Assembly (NCBI GenBank): GCA_003024785.1
Contig: PUQB01000045.1
Coordinates: forward strand, 671,028 to 735,027
DNA length: 64,000 bases
From: Selaginella tamariscina
Taxonomy: Eukaryota; Streptophyta; Lycopodiopsida; Selaginellales; Selaginellaceae
Reading direction: 5' to 3'
Below the pieces are notes generated by a model. The model ran no database searches. It saw nothing but the letters and a program-made list of their open reading frames with translations, and was not told the DNA's origin. The position numbers and the translations under genes were made by a program. Positions 1-12,200 of the stretch are shown piece after piece; positions within the stretch are counted from its first letter, which is position 1, and each line of letters starts with the position of its first letter.

Positions 1-314
1 ACAATATCAAATAATATAAAGAATATTCTAAGTAACAATTAATTATAGTCATAAAGTATTATTTATATGAAATCAGATAATACACTGGCACACAGATTCT
101 AAATCTATAACATAATAATTTTAATGCACTTTTTTAATATTTGACAATTTCAATATAAATTCTGTTAATAATTTTTATGTTAAATTGTAATCATGTCATA
201 AGGCCGTAAGACGAAACAAACTTCCATTAATTGATTTATTTACATGTCTTATTTACGGGGCATGATGACATGTTGACGAGAATAACACTTATAATAGTAA
301 TAGTTCAATTCTGT

Positions 315-831
315 TCATGGACAGAATGTGACGGTAAAATCACCACCAACGTCGCAAGTGAACGTACTAGTAGCATCATCCTTGGACCAGCTATAGGCAT
401 CGGGCATATCCCCTTGACAGTGCTGGAGTAATCAGTCTGAGCATCTTTGTTAGGATTTCGGCATCGGTCTCCCTCTCTGTAGTTTGCAGGACACTGGTCG
501 ATAGAAATCCTGCATACTACATTGCTACCTCCAGCTTGACCATTCCGTATGCAGTTACCACCAGTGTACGAGATTCCCAAACCGACGTTAAATCCGTCCA
601 CCAGACTTATATCCATGGTGTTCTTGTTGTTTTGACCAACGATAGTGAACTCTGCCAGTGTGGATGGCTGTGGGTTTAGCGAGACTCTGCCGGACCATCC
701 ATCGGGTACACTGATGGGGCCAGAAGATTGTCCTGGCCCTAAGTTCATTCCGTTGGCACTCGTGGCTGTGAACTCCAGAGGCCCGCCGGTTCCACAGTTG
801 TTCACAGCCGTTATGCTTGTAGCCAAGGCTC
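315..831 (-). CDS. Thaumatin-like protein (PR-5 family), main exon with one frame break
   Basis: Thaumatin-like proteins are secreted, disulfide-rich pathogenesis-related proteins. The reading frame shows the family core: VNNC near the N-terminus, the SLVDGFNVGL block, GGNC, then CP-NY and KGIC. The frame is lost just after KGICP, and the canonical C-terminus (CPDAYSWSKDDATSTFTC and a terminal TFCP followed by TGA) continues in the next frame to position 315. One missing C near 396 would explain this. The exon starts after a good acceptor (TGCAG) at 832, so the signal peptide lies in an upstream exon. An ATG at about 1049 opening MAIAQSFVAVI is a candidate, but its phase does not join cleanly. 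The encoded length of about 170 residues suits a small thaumatin-like protein. Identity is secure; whether the break is biological is not. Confidence 0.85.
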
Positions 832-1444
832 CTGCACATCAAATATTACCCAGTGAACAAGTGAACAGTAACAAATATTATAGTCACTGGTTACATGAGT
901 AAATGCATCGTATTGCGAAGACATAATAATATAGAAATCATACTTATATTATCCTCAAGTGCACTGAACTAAAGATTTAGCCACACATGTGAGAAATCAT
1001 GTAAAATATACTAAATTATAACCGCCACGAAGGATTGAGCAATAGCCATTTTTCACCGGGTGGAGCTCAAGAGCAATACTGAAAAACTAGCTTTGTCTTC
1101 TAAAACATGTAGAGTTTAACTACATTATATACTGAAATTCTACCGTATTCCTCACGTAATACTCTCTTTTTTTCTCTTGCAAAAAAGTCTAGAGTCTAAC
1201 CACGTGGCTGTCTAGTCTAACTACGTGCTTGTAGCGGCAATCAGTCCAATAATTCTTTTGCTTAATTGCTTATGACATATTAATTACAATATGACTTGGT
1301 GTTAACAACAACAATTTCTTATATTTAATAGTAAATATTTAGTAAATAAAAACACTTCGATGAGAGACAAGTCACACGCTTGTCCTCTCAAATAAGTACT
1401 GCAATTTAAATATTAAGTTAGTTAAAGCTTAACACTATATATAA

Positions 1445-1720
1445 TTTATATTCTTAGTTATCTTATTATTTACTCTCCGAAACACACGCACTCACACGCA
1501 CCTTAAGCTGATTGCTCTGGGTGTTAAGCTGACTGGATTCGTTACTGCTGCAATTACAGCCCTTGAGACACCACAAGCGCTTGCTTTGATGGCACGAACT
1601 CATATGGCACATTCTGCATCAACTCTGTGTGCATGCTTATCTTTAGCATTAATATGTTTTAGTAAATTCATGTTTATATTTAAAGGTTTTAATTTCTTTT
1701 ACTGTATAAGCATATAAAAT
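1445..1720 (+). other. Open, fairly hydrophobic frame without a clear start; unidentified
   Basis: A stop-free stretch of about 91 codons with more balanced base composition than its surroundings encodes a hydrophobic, alanine-rich peptide (TGFVTAAITALETPQALALM). I do not recognise a family. It could be an internal exon or chance. The rest of 832-1840 is AT-rich intergenic sequence with nothing else recognisable. Confidence 0.15.
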
Positions 1721-1839
1721 GTTGTTCTTGCGTGTGTGTGTGTGTGTGTATATATATCCCTGTATAATAAAATTATTGTGTGCCCATGTCATAAACGGCC
1801 CATCCAATGGTTGATATCCTATCCACCTAGGATAACAAT

Positions 1840-2170
1840 TAGATTAAGGGTTCAGCTCAGGATAAAACTCATCAGATTAAAGAATTTAGGAATAAAGTCA
1901 TTAATTTAAAAGATCATTAAATAATTAAATTCAGAGGTTAAAACAATAACTAGGTTAAGAATCCAATTTAGAAATAAATTTACACTAATTAAAATAGTTA
2001 AGGATCATTAAATAATTAAGCCCATAAGATTAAGAATAAACTCATAAGGTTAAGAATCCAAACTCACTGGATTAAGGATCTAATTTAGAAATAAATTCAT
2101 TAAGTTAAGTTAAGGATAATAATTAAATTAAAATCCATTAAATAGTTAATTATTATTAAATAGTTAAACC
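1840..2170. repeat. Degenerate AT-rich minisatellite, locus 1
   Basis: Imperfect units of roughly 35-45 bp built from phrases such as GGTTAAGAATCCAATTTAG, AAATAAATTCATTA and GGATAATAATTAAATTA. The same phrases recur at 50155-50560. Between 2170 and 2857 I see only AT-rich sequence with short CA/TA runs. Confidence 0.6.
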
Positions 2171-2857
2171 CACATGTGTATTAGTATTTGGTATATATAT
2201 ACATTGTGTGTGACACATATTGAGTTTAATGTATATATTCATGTATATAGTCTTCAAGTATACATAATATAAATTAAATAAGTATTAAATAAGCAAATTA
2301 ATTATTTAAAGTTAATTAAAAAATTAAATCAACAGATATTCATAAACAATAAGTGCAAGAGGATCTCCGTGTCAGCCGCCATCACAATAAACTCGGCAAT
2401 CCCATGGTTGAGTGTCATAGTTGCTACAAATAAAGAAATAAATTAGTAAACATATATAGTATACGGAAGCATTATAACTTGTTTTAAATTAATCTTATAA
2501 ATAAATGTTACCTAGAATACTATATACTATACATTCCGTTCGTTCTTCATTTTATATACTTTTCAGCCCGTCATATTCAGCTATAACACTCTTGTAAACG
2601 GACTATGCAACTCGAGAAGGTAATGTTAATAATTACAATACGCATACACACATGCATGTGTATAGTTGTCCCTGTGTGCGCGTGTGTAACATAAGTACAT
2701 TTAAGAATACACGAGATAGCAGATACATACATATTATGTTGTCCATACTTGTATACGTTACATACATACGCATACAAATACATAATCATGTATATATATG
2801 GTTTAAAATGTATATGTAATAAACCATTATCTTAAACTTAGTTTATTTAATTATCAG

Positions 2858-2992
2858 GTTTTATGATGCTGACAAGTACTTACAAATGGGTTTTGCAAAG
2901 CTGATAAGGCAATTGAGATTCTACAGAACATGCTAGAGAGAGGATGAAATCCATCCACGTATTTTACACTTATGAAGACTGTCGGTTTCCAG
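2858..2992 (+). pseudogene. PPR-motif exon remnant
   Basis: An exon-like 135-bp stretch is bounded by TTATCAG on the left and CAG|GTAAGT on the right. It encodes NGFCKADKAIEILQNMLERG, followed by a TGA where PPR motifs usually have Cys, then NPSTYFTLM. This is the P-class PPR signature. Only one motif is present and no neighbouring exons were found, so it looks like a dispersed fragment. From 2993 to 4530 the sequence is AT-rich with nothing coding that I recognise. Confidence 0.55.
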
Positions 2993-4534
2993 GTAAGTAT
3001 ATAATAATTTGCTCATAAAACATATATCTTAATATATATATATACAGGGCAAGGGCAAATTTCTGTTATCAAAGTTTTATTTAAATTATTTTTCCTGATA
3101 TAAAATTTATATTTAATATTAATATATTCCGGTAATCCCTTTATACTTGGCCGGTTGTTAAAAAGTTTAGATTGTAAATTATATTCTCTTGTATCATATT
3201 ATTGATTAATCTGTATACTATAGCTATTACTTGACCATACACATCCACACTATATTACCATGTCCAGAAGAACATTGATGTAAAGTATATTCTTATTAAT
3301 TTACTAAAGGTTTTTTTAAGATTTTATTTTAAAGATAAATTGTCATTAAAAATAAACCTTATATATATATATATATATCTTTATTATTGACTATAATATA
3401 TAGAAAGATCTTTCTGTGATGTGTGTATGTCGTATCTTAATAGTATATTCAAATTAATCGCACTAGATTTTAAATAAATCAAATGATGATTTATATAAAT
3501 ATCTCATTTAAATATAAATAATGTTTTAAGAATAATGTTGTATAGTAAGTTTGGATTCAATTGTAGAAATAATTAAAATTTAAAGTATACACATACAGGC
3601 AACAAAATCAATGTTTAAATATAAGTTCATAGAATTTTAATAATTCAATTATGATATAAACATTGCAAACCCCACTAAATACAAATTTTATCTAATTTAT
3701 TTATTATTTAATCATTTTATGGATTGAATAATTGAACGTCTTATGTCACTTGAACAAGAGAGTCGCATGTGTAGAGATACTTTGTTCGACTCCGTATGGG
3801 ACACTTGCACAATGGGGCCCCTTGTTAAGACATGTATAAAAAAGTGAGGCAAAATTAATATTTTCTTAATTTTAAAAAGTTTTTTGGTTTAATTTTTTTT
3901 ATTTTTTAATTAATATGCACTAAAACCCATTCATATATGCATTTAAATAAAATAATATTAATTCAAAAATGCATTAACCCTAAAAAAATTTTATGTTTAA
4001 TTTTTATTTTCTTTCCTGTGTCATAACAGTAATACATATAAAATGCCTCTCAAAAATATTGAATTAAAGGGGCCCATTGTGCATCTTAAAAAATATTGAA
4101 ATTAAATGAGGCCCGTTGTGCAAACTAGCCCACTTGAGTAATAATCAAACATCTGGTGGCCAACACAAATAAATCATTAGATTTTGAGATCTGATGGCTT
4201 AGCATAGAAATTGTTAACCAAGAAATGTCATGTCCAAACTTTAATCAAAGTATTAATCACGAGAACAAGATGAGAATTCAAATCTAAGTAACAGAAATAC
4301 AATATCGGAGTACGAGTTCGACCATAATCTCAGACATCACCAAGGCACGTGGCAGGAATGGAACTGTGGACTTCTTAAATAGGTTATAACATAAGTACGT
4401 TAGGCTGTACTATCAATATGGAAAAAGGAGGGATTATTATACCAGAATATGGATAACTACACGAGCAATTTATAACAATGGCAAGAAGATTATAACAATA
4501 GTACAGACATAGAGTAGTTACCATAGAAAACCAC

Positions 4535-4650
4535 GCTCCCAGCTTTGCAAAACCCATTTGTTAGTATTGTGTCCGTTAACTTGTCAGCATCATCTCATAA
4601 AACCTGATAATTAAATAAACTAAGTTTAAGATAATGGTTTATTTACAATG
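4535..4650 (-). pseudogene. Inverted copy of the PPR exon remnant
   Basis: On the minus strand this repeats the intron end and exon start of 2816-2910. About 41 bp of intron (ending TTATCAG) is identical, followed by a related exon start containing TNGFCKAG. It differs from the plus copy by several small indels. It is a second scrap of the same PPR gene family in opposite orientation. Confidence 0.5.
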
Positions 4651-5029
4651 AGTAGTATAAATAATGGAAATGAGATTGAGGACAATATCCAAAGGGTATC
4701 CAAGTTCATTTGAGAGCATGTAGCCCATCCAAAGTGAGAGCACCTATTATTTTAAGTAGATTACTTCATAGTGTATATGGGAGGTAGGAATCCTGTATTT
4801 ATATGTACTTCTATTTATAATGCACGCATATTAGCAATGTAGATTAAGAAGTTCATTTGGTCCTTAGTTATATTTCTCTATTTAATTCTAATTCATATTA
4901 TCAGATTTTTTACATGGTGCCATGAGCACAGCTTGCTAGATGTCAACCATGAAACCCTCACTGCAAAACCTTATGAATCTAATAAGATAACCTGTGTTAG
5001 AAACTTAATTATTAGGAACTCACACTTAT

Positions 5030-5760
5030 AGTTGACTAAGTGCAAGAACAATGTTATAAGTTACGATATGTGAATTAGCTAAGTTACCAATGTTGTTCCT
5101 ATGTTCGGCAGCCAAAATAAAGCTCTAATTATTAAACTTGTAGAACATGAACTTAAACAATGCTTCTCAGGCTTGAGTAGGTTATCGGATAAAATGAGTT
5201 GATTAACTCTTTAAATGCAATGTACCCGATCACATGGGCGTGAATTTGCCAACGCTAAGGGTTAGCCAACCCTTATGTACTAAAAGTTGGGGCATAATAG
5301 GGTAATAATACAAGCTTAAGCTTGCACTAATAGGAAGAATAATGGGTTTTCTTTTTAACACCCACATATAATTTACTTAAGTTATGTGACGAAATCGAGT
5401 GGGTTGACACTTAATGTTAGGCCTTTAAATTAAAGAGTTAAACTTTGGAACCACTCTTACCCCTAAACCCTAGGGCAACCTTAGAGTTAGATCAACCTTA
5501 AGGGTGTTTCTAACCTCTCCAACATGTTAAATTCCTTGAAGTTTACCAGGAATATAATCGGGATGTAAATGAGGGAAAGTTTTTTAAAATATAAGTTCTA
5601 TCTTTACTTAGCGACGACTATCCATCCATAATACCCAAATGCATTAAGTAGGGTTGTTCTCGATTACATATAAGACTGTTCAACATAATTTGATAAATAA
5701 CAATAATTAGTAAAATTGTAGTAAAAACTATGACACATATTCATGAAATATTTTTCCTTA
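5030..5760 (+). repeat. Old dispersed repeat, decayed copy A
   Basis: Alignable by eye with 20955-21780 over several blocks: GTGAATTTGCCAACGCTAAGG / GTAGATTTGCCAACAATAAAGG; CCCTAAACCCTA; GGTGTTTCTAACC; ATACCCAAATGCA / ATACCCAAGTGCA; AAAAACTATGACA at the end. Copy A is AT-richer, and many differences are C-to-T or G-to-A, as expected for an old methylated repeat. The class is not identified; an LTR or a non-coding portion of a retroelement is possible. Confidence 0.55.
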
Positions 5761-7352
5761 TTCATGATTAGTCTTAATCTTGGTTGTATTTCTCTTTTCT
5801 ATTTCAATTTATATATATGAATTGTTTTAACTTTGGTTTTGTTTCTTTTTATTTATTCCAACTTCATGAACTGTCTTAACCTTAGTTCTGTTTTTTTTTT
5901 TTTAATTCCAACTTATATTCATAGACCATTCACGAACTATTTTAATCTCAATTTTATTTCTCTCTACCATATATTATCGTTTTATATTGAATGACTATTA
6001 TTCTTCCTCTTATTGTTCTTACCATTGCACCAAGATTCGCAATCATACTGTCTTGTGAATACTAGATTAGATTTGTTTAGAACTTGCATTCTCGTGACCA
6101 AGCCATCCTTAGATTCATGTACATACTATTATGATGATACCTTATAACTGGATGTATAATTTTTTTAGTTTAACATATGGCAACCATGGAGGAATAGTAG
6201 TCCAAGAGTGCACATGGTGTAGAAGAAAATGATGAGAAAGACCAAAAGAATCACAAGTTCAACTACAATGGAAATGGTAAGCATACAAGGGAGAATGGCC
6301 AGCTCAATTACGAGAGTACACACACAAAGGACAAGTGATTTGGGCACATCACTAAAGACACAATTGCACAACACTAAGGATGTGATGAATTTCACCATCA
6401 AAGGTGGAGTACCATCAAAGACTAGATTACCAACCTAAACTGCATTATCAGCTAGAACATGAATACAAACCAAGACTAGAGTATGAATCAAATGGAGTGG
6501 GAGAATGGACCAGAGTATGGATAAGACTGGAGTATGAAATAGTCGGAGTACGAGATATAGCTAAAGTATGGAGTATGAAATTTGAAGGGAGTATGCAATA
6601 TAATAGATGTCAGAACACAAATAATGATATAATCAAAAGAGTTGGAGAGTTTCAATTGGATGAGGTATAATAAATGATATTTAAAGCTATGAAGGGTAAG
6701 AAAAATCAAGATGAAGATGTTTGATTAATTTGAGTGACGAAAGATATGAGAAGAAGATTTGAGTCATGAGTAAAGAGTTGAATAATGAAGTTACGAATGA
6801 AAGTTAGAGAATGAGAAAGAAGATTGGAGTTACGAATGCGAGATTATATAGATGGATCTAAAAGGCTTGAAGAGTAGGGGACGCCTTGGATATATGAGTA
6901 GAGTAGTGAAGATCGTCATATCAAAAGATGGAGAACTACTATCAAAGGCCGAAGCCAAGAATAGAGTAAAAACAGTGAAGAAAATAAAAAGAAAAAGATG
7001 TACTAATTAATTAGTGCTACAAAAGTTATCCAACAACTGGTGTTGAATTGGAATATTGAAAACCTAACCCTAGCCTCCTTTATATATGAGAGCTTGGCGT
7101 CCATGGACCACTGGTGTAGATCTGAATTTAAACCTCCGGTTTTGAACTTGGATCTAGACCACCGATTACAAATCTGAATATGGACTACTGGTTCTGGATC
7201 TGAATCTGGACCATCAGCTCCTGATCTTGGAATATCCTAAGGAATATTCTAATGCTGGCATATACTAATACTAGCATCAGCATCAACTCGGTATCGGCAT
7301 ATTCCAATATTGACATTAGCATCATCTTGGTATATTCTGGTGGTTCATGACA
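5761..7352 (-). other. AT-rich sequence, then probable LTR of the old chromovirus
   Basis: From about 7352 leftwards the minus strand begins TGTCATGAACC directly after a polypurine tract (CGAAGAGGGGGATGG, 7353-7367). This is the expected start of a 3' LTR for the element at 7353-8323. Its other end is not resolved. The stretch holds degenerate short repeats (GACTAGAGTATGAA-like) near 6400-6600. The small open frames here show no recognisable protein family. Confidence 0.4.
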
Positions 7353-8323
7353 CCATCCCCCTCTTCGACGGCGAGTTCCACGAGCTACAACAAGCTTGAC
7401 ATGGTTCGGCAGGGTATTGGCAGTGAAAATGACAATTGCCTCTTGAGCATGAGCAAGATTCTCCTTTGGCTCCCAAGTACGGTCGCTTGGAGAATAACCA
7501 ATCCAATCAACAAGGTAGTAGAGCTTACAATGAAGAAATTTAGAATCCAAGTAGTGGCAACCTTGTACTCTAGTGTACCATCAAGCTCGATTGGTGGTGG
7601 TGGTACCGGGCGGTTGACAAAAGTATTCATAGTATATGGTTCGAGGACAGAGACATGAAAGACCAGATGAACCTTCATGGCTGGGAAGTTGAAGACGAAA
7701 GGCAATATCGTTGATCTTACCAACTAAGAAATGGTCCAAGGTGTTGGTAATCAAGCTTGTCACATGGCCTGGTGTTCTTAAGATTGTGTTGAAAGAGCCA
7801 AACTCGGTCGCCAACTTGAAAAATAGGAGCAGGATGGCAGTGTTGATCAGCAACCGCTTTGTGGGAAGCTTGGGCATGGTGCAAGTGATGAGGCAACTCC
7901 TCGTGAATCCAATGAAGACGATCAAGATGGGCTTTAGTTGATGGGTTCACAGGGACATTAATGTGGGAATGCAAAGACCATCGGGGATGTTGCCCAGTGA
8001 CTGCAAAGAATGGCGACTGACCTGTTGAGGTATGCACTGAGTTGTTGTATGTGAACTCTGTAATGGGCAAAAAGGTCAACCCAATTGTCATGCTGGTAGT
8101 TGCTAAAGCACCGAAGGTACTACTCCATGGTTTGGATGGTACTCTATCTGACCGTCAGTTTGAGGATAGTAACTTGAGGAGAGTCTGCACTAAATATGGA
8201 GGAGCTCGAGCCACTGCTTCCAAAACATGGCAGCAAACTAAGGGCCATGATCATTGACAATGTCCTCTGGCAAGCCATGTAACTGAAAAACCTCTTGTAC
8301 CACTAGATCAACCATCTCTTCAC
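7353..8323 (-). mobile_element. Old chromovirus remnant: integrase C-terminal half and chromodomain
   Basis: On the minus strand, from 8323 down, the frames give the integrase core around the second Asp (LHGLPEDIVNDHGP), then EFTYNNSVHTSTGQSPF, then the GPF-type C-terminal block (GDRVWLFQHNLKNTRPCDKL). A chromodomain follows (YYLVDWIGYSPSDRTWEP). The domain order matches the large nested elements to the right, but the sequence is clearly diverged and frame-broken. The remnant stops exactly where the outer element's LTR begins at 8324, so the outer element or a later rearrangement cut it. Its upstream half is not seen on the other side at 20832. Confidence 0.8.
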
Positions 8324-8636
8324 TGTCACGACCCAATACAGAATACAGGATTCCGGATACAGGATATGGGTTGCAGGACTTTCTTACAGAATATTCCTAC
8401 CAGAAATTCCAGACACAGGATACGGTTGCAGGATATTCCTATAGGATATGCCACAGGATATGCCTAGAGGATAAGGGACATGTGGACTCATCTTAACCTC
8501 TGCATGCATGCAGTCACTTTTGCATGCATGCAACCACTTTTAGCACTCATGCCTAGATTAGCTCTAGGAGTTGTGAGCATAAAAGCTCCGACCTAATTGT
8601 TGTACAATCAGTTACTATCAACACCAGTCTTACTAC
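8324..8636 (+). repeat. Outer 5' LTR, first part (U3 and start of R)
   Basis: Begins TGTCACGACCC. It contains GGATATGGGTTGCAGGACTT-type repeats, tandem GCATGCATGCA runs, a TATA-like GCATAAAAGC near 8577-8586, and the 13-mer CAGTTACTATCAA at 8609-8621, where transcription is predicted to start. It ends at the ACTAC target site (8632-8636). Confidence 0.85.
8609..8621 (+). promoter_or_regulatory. Predicted transcript start and self-complementary R 5' end
   Basis: CAGTTACTATCAA lies about 31 nt downstream of the ATAAAA box, with a CA initiator. It is the exact reverse complement of the candidate primer-binding site at 15088-15100. The same 13-mer is at 20509-20521 in the 3' LTR and, inverted, at 14561-14573 in the inner 5' LTR. 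The inner 3' LTR has 12 of 13 at about 8939-8950. Confidence 0.6.
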
Positions 8637-9224
8637 TGTCAAGCACGATCCAGGAAACAGGAAATGAACAGAATTCCAAGAGTAGGAAGGCTTGACTCAG
8701 GAGCAGGATAGGAAACAAGACAGGAACTAGGAACTTAGGAGCAAGACAAGACGCAGGACAGGATCCAGGAGCTAACAGGAACAGGATAGGATCCGGGAGC
8801 AAGACAGGAAGGCGCAGACCGGATCCAGGAACAAGACAGGAGCAAACAGGATCCTAGAGCAAGACAGAATTGGAAGCAAAGAGTAAGACAAGAACAAGAC
8901 AAGAAAAGGAACAAGAATAATCGTAGAATGACTGGTGTTGATAGTAACTATTGTACAACAATTAGGTCGGAGCTTTTATGCTCACAACTCCAAGAGCTAA
9001 TCTAGGCATGAGTGCTAAAAAGTGATTGCATGCATGCAGAGGCTAAGATGAGTCCACATGTCCCTTATCCTCTAGGCATATCCTGTGGCATATCCTAGAA
9101 TATCCTGTAGGAATATCCTGCAACCGAATCCTGTGTCCGGAATCCTGGTAGGAATATCCTGTAGGAAAGTCCTGCAACCCATATCCTGTATCCGGAAACC
9201 TGTATTCTGTATCGGGTCGTGACA
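8637..9224 (-). repeat. Inner element 3' LTR
   Basis: On the minus strand it starts TGTCACGACCC at 9224 and ends CTTGACA at 8637. A polypurine tract (TTTAGGGAGGAGGTGC) lies just upstream on the minus strand, at about 9225-9240. The U5 half is rich in GGATCCTGT/CTTGCTCCTG phrases. Confidence 0.88.
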
Positions 9225-9235
9225 GCACCTCCTCC

Positions 9236-12200
9236 CTAAAGACGAGTTCCACGAGTCTTGGGACCTGGTTTAGCAGGATAATGCCGATGGAAGGCAGCAA
9301 CCTTGGAAGAAGCATGGAGTAAGTTGGATGCAGGTTCCCAAGTGCGATCAGTAGGCAGGTACCCTTTCCAATCCACCAAGTATTGGAGTTGGTGACGATG
9401 AAGACGAGAGTCAAGGATGGCTGCAACTTCGTACTCAGGTTCAGTGTCAATGACCACAGGAGGGGGAGGAGAAGAAACGCGACCGGAAGAGAAGAAGGAT
9501 GATACGGCTCCAACAAAGAGGTGTGAAACACGGATGAAGTTTCACCGTGGATGGTAACTCGAGTCGGAAAGCTACAGGATTTACCTCCGCCACGATCCTA
9601 TAAGGGCCCAATCGTTGAAAATCCAACTTAGAAGAAGGCCTGTTGGTGCGAATGTGTCGACGAAGAAGCCACACGAGATCACCAATCTTGTATGCAGGTG
9701 CCGGCTGACGGTGAGCATCAGCATGATGCTTGTATCGTTCCTGTGCCTGTTGAAGATGAACCTGGAGATCATCCTGTACCTGCCGAAGATGCTGAAGACG
9801 ATCCTGTACTGCAGGAGCGGAAGAAGGAGAAGCGGGAGGAGCAAAGTCAAAACGTGGATGGTGGCCTGTAAGAGCAAAGAAAGGTGTCTGTCCTGTAGAT
9901 GCGTGGATGGAGTTGTTGTAGGCAAACTCCGCCATTGGAAGGAGGTCCAACCAGTTGTCCTGCTGGTAACTGATGAAGCAACGAAGATACTGTTCTAAGG
10001 TCTGAATTGTGCGTTCGGACTGCCCATCGGTTTGTGGGTGATATCCTGAAGAAAGATCCGCTTTGACCTGTAGACTCCGAAGAAGCTCTCGCCAAAACTT
10101 GGACATGAATTGTGGACCTCGATCGGAAACAATGCTCTCAGGAAGACCATGATGTCGGAACACCTCGCGGATCACCAACTCGGCAGTTGTCTGACCTGTA
10201 GCTGTCTTGTTGCAGGGTAGGAAATGAGCCTGCTTGGTGAAACGGTCAACCACCACAAGAACTGCATCAAACCCACGAGAAGGAGGAAGAATCCATGAGG
10301 AAATCCATAGAAATGGATCTCCAAGGAGCAGAAGGAACAGGAAGAGGACGAAGAAGACCAGAGGGTGCATGATGAGGCATCTTCGACCTGTACAAGTGTC
10401 ACAACTCCGTACAAACCTCTCCACAAAACCTCGCAACCCAGGCCACCAATAGTTGCGAGTCACCAACTCCACTGTCTTGGCCACACCAAAATGTCCTGTA
10501 GCCGGGGTATCATGACAATCCTGTACCACACGAGTCCTGGAAATACCAACAGGAACGTACAGGAGACCTTCCCGGTACAGGAGTCCATCCTGTATGGTGA
10601 ACAGGTTGTAGTCTGGACGGGAACTGGAGGAAGAGGAACTTGCAACGTCAGGATGAATGTGTGAGAACACATTCTTTGCCAAGTCGTCTGTAGCCAACTG
10701 CGAACGGACGTCCTGTAGGAGTGTTGAATTTGCTGGAGCCTGATGAACCTGCAGTGCCGCAAGCCGGAATCGATCAGGACCCAACAACACTTGCCTTTGA
10801 CAGTCAAATGCAGGATCGCCCGGGCTTGGTGCAAGGTAAGAGCGCCTAGACAATGCGTCCGCCTTGCCATTCCGAAAACCGGGCCTGTAGACGATGACGA
10901 AGTCAAAACGTGATAGGAACTCTGCCCACCTAGCCTGTCGCCGACTGAGAACTCGAGCCGTTTGAAAGTACTCCAGGTTCTTGTGATCCGTAAGAACTTG
11001 TACAGGATGTGCAGCACCTTCCAGGAAATGCCGCCACTCCTCAAACGAATCCACAATGGCCTTGAGTTCCTTGTCATGAATCTCGTAATTGATCTCCGCC
11101 GACAGGAACTTACGAGAGTGAAAAGCTACAGGATGAAGCAACTTGTCCTCTCCAACTTGCGATAGGACGGATCCTACTGCAAAATCCGAGGCATCTGCTT
11201 CAAAGAAAGGATGAGAAGGGTCAGGATGTGCTAAAATCGGAGCTGTCGTGAAGGTCCTTGAGTGTTGTGAATGTGTTCCGCCTTGTCGGACCAAGAGAAA
11301 ACCTGTGCGCTTGGTGAGTTCCGTGAGTGGAAGTACACGCTTGGAGAAGTCCTGTATGAACCGCCTGTAGAAGTTTGCAAAGCCAAGGAAACATTGTACA
11401 TCTCGTACAGACTTGGGCCTCTCCCACTCCACGATGGTCTTCACCTTGTGCATGTCCATGGAAACGCCAGCAGGAGAGACGATGTAGCCCAAGAACTCCA
11501 CCGAATCCCTATCGAAAAAACACTTCTCCAACTTCGCGTATAGGCCATGCTCGCGAAGCCGCTCTAGAAACTAGCGTACATGCTTGTCATGTGCCGCCTG
11601 GTCCTTGGAGAAAATCAAATGTCGTCGAGGTAGATCACCACAAACTGGTCCAAGAAGTCACGAAAATGTCGTTCACCATGTGTTGGAACACGGCTGGGGC
11701 ATTGGTAAGGCCGAAAGGCATTACCGTGTACTCAAATGTCCATACCTTGTACGAAAGGCAGTCTTCCACTCATCGCCGGGACGAATCCGTACAAGGTTGT
11801 AGGCCCTCGTAAGTCGATCTTCGTGAACACCTTTGCTCCTCGCAGCCGATCGAGAAGTTCCGGGATCAATGGCAACGGGTACCGATTCCGAATGGTGACT
11901 TGATTCAAACCCCTGTAGTCCACAACCAAACGTAAACTCCCATCCTTCTTCTTGACAAAGAAGATAGGCGCTCCTGCAGGGGACTTTGAGTGACGAATGA
12001 AGCCGGATGCCAAGTTGTCCTCGATGTACTGACGAAGAACCTCCAACTCTGTGGGTGACAATGCATAAATCGGTCCGAATGGTGGAGTCTTTCCTTCTGC
12101 AAGATCAATAGGACAGTCGTAGGACCTGTGAACAGGAAGAACTGCAGCCTTGTGCTTGTCAAAAACGTCCTTAAAGTCGTGGTACTTGGATGGTAGGGAA

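Noticed and set aside
2577..2789. Minus-strand 70-codon frame in a CA/TA-rich stretch
   Set aside because: Low-complexity composition typical of microsatellite-derived frames.
6165..6710. Short hydrophobic frames around 6.2-6.7 kb
   Set aside because: Overlapping frames on both strands in degenerate repeat sequence, with no family resemblance. More likely LTR or flank of the old element.
8324..8500. CRISPR-like regular repeats in the U3 (TACAGGATATGGGTTGC units)
   Set aside because: Units are irregular, partly overlapping, inside a eukaryotic LTR and without unique spacers; this is a minisatellite.
9581..10660. Plus-strand and alternate-frame open frames across the inner integrase
   Set aside because: Same positions as integrase in the correct frame; leucine-rich or arginine-rich shadows only.
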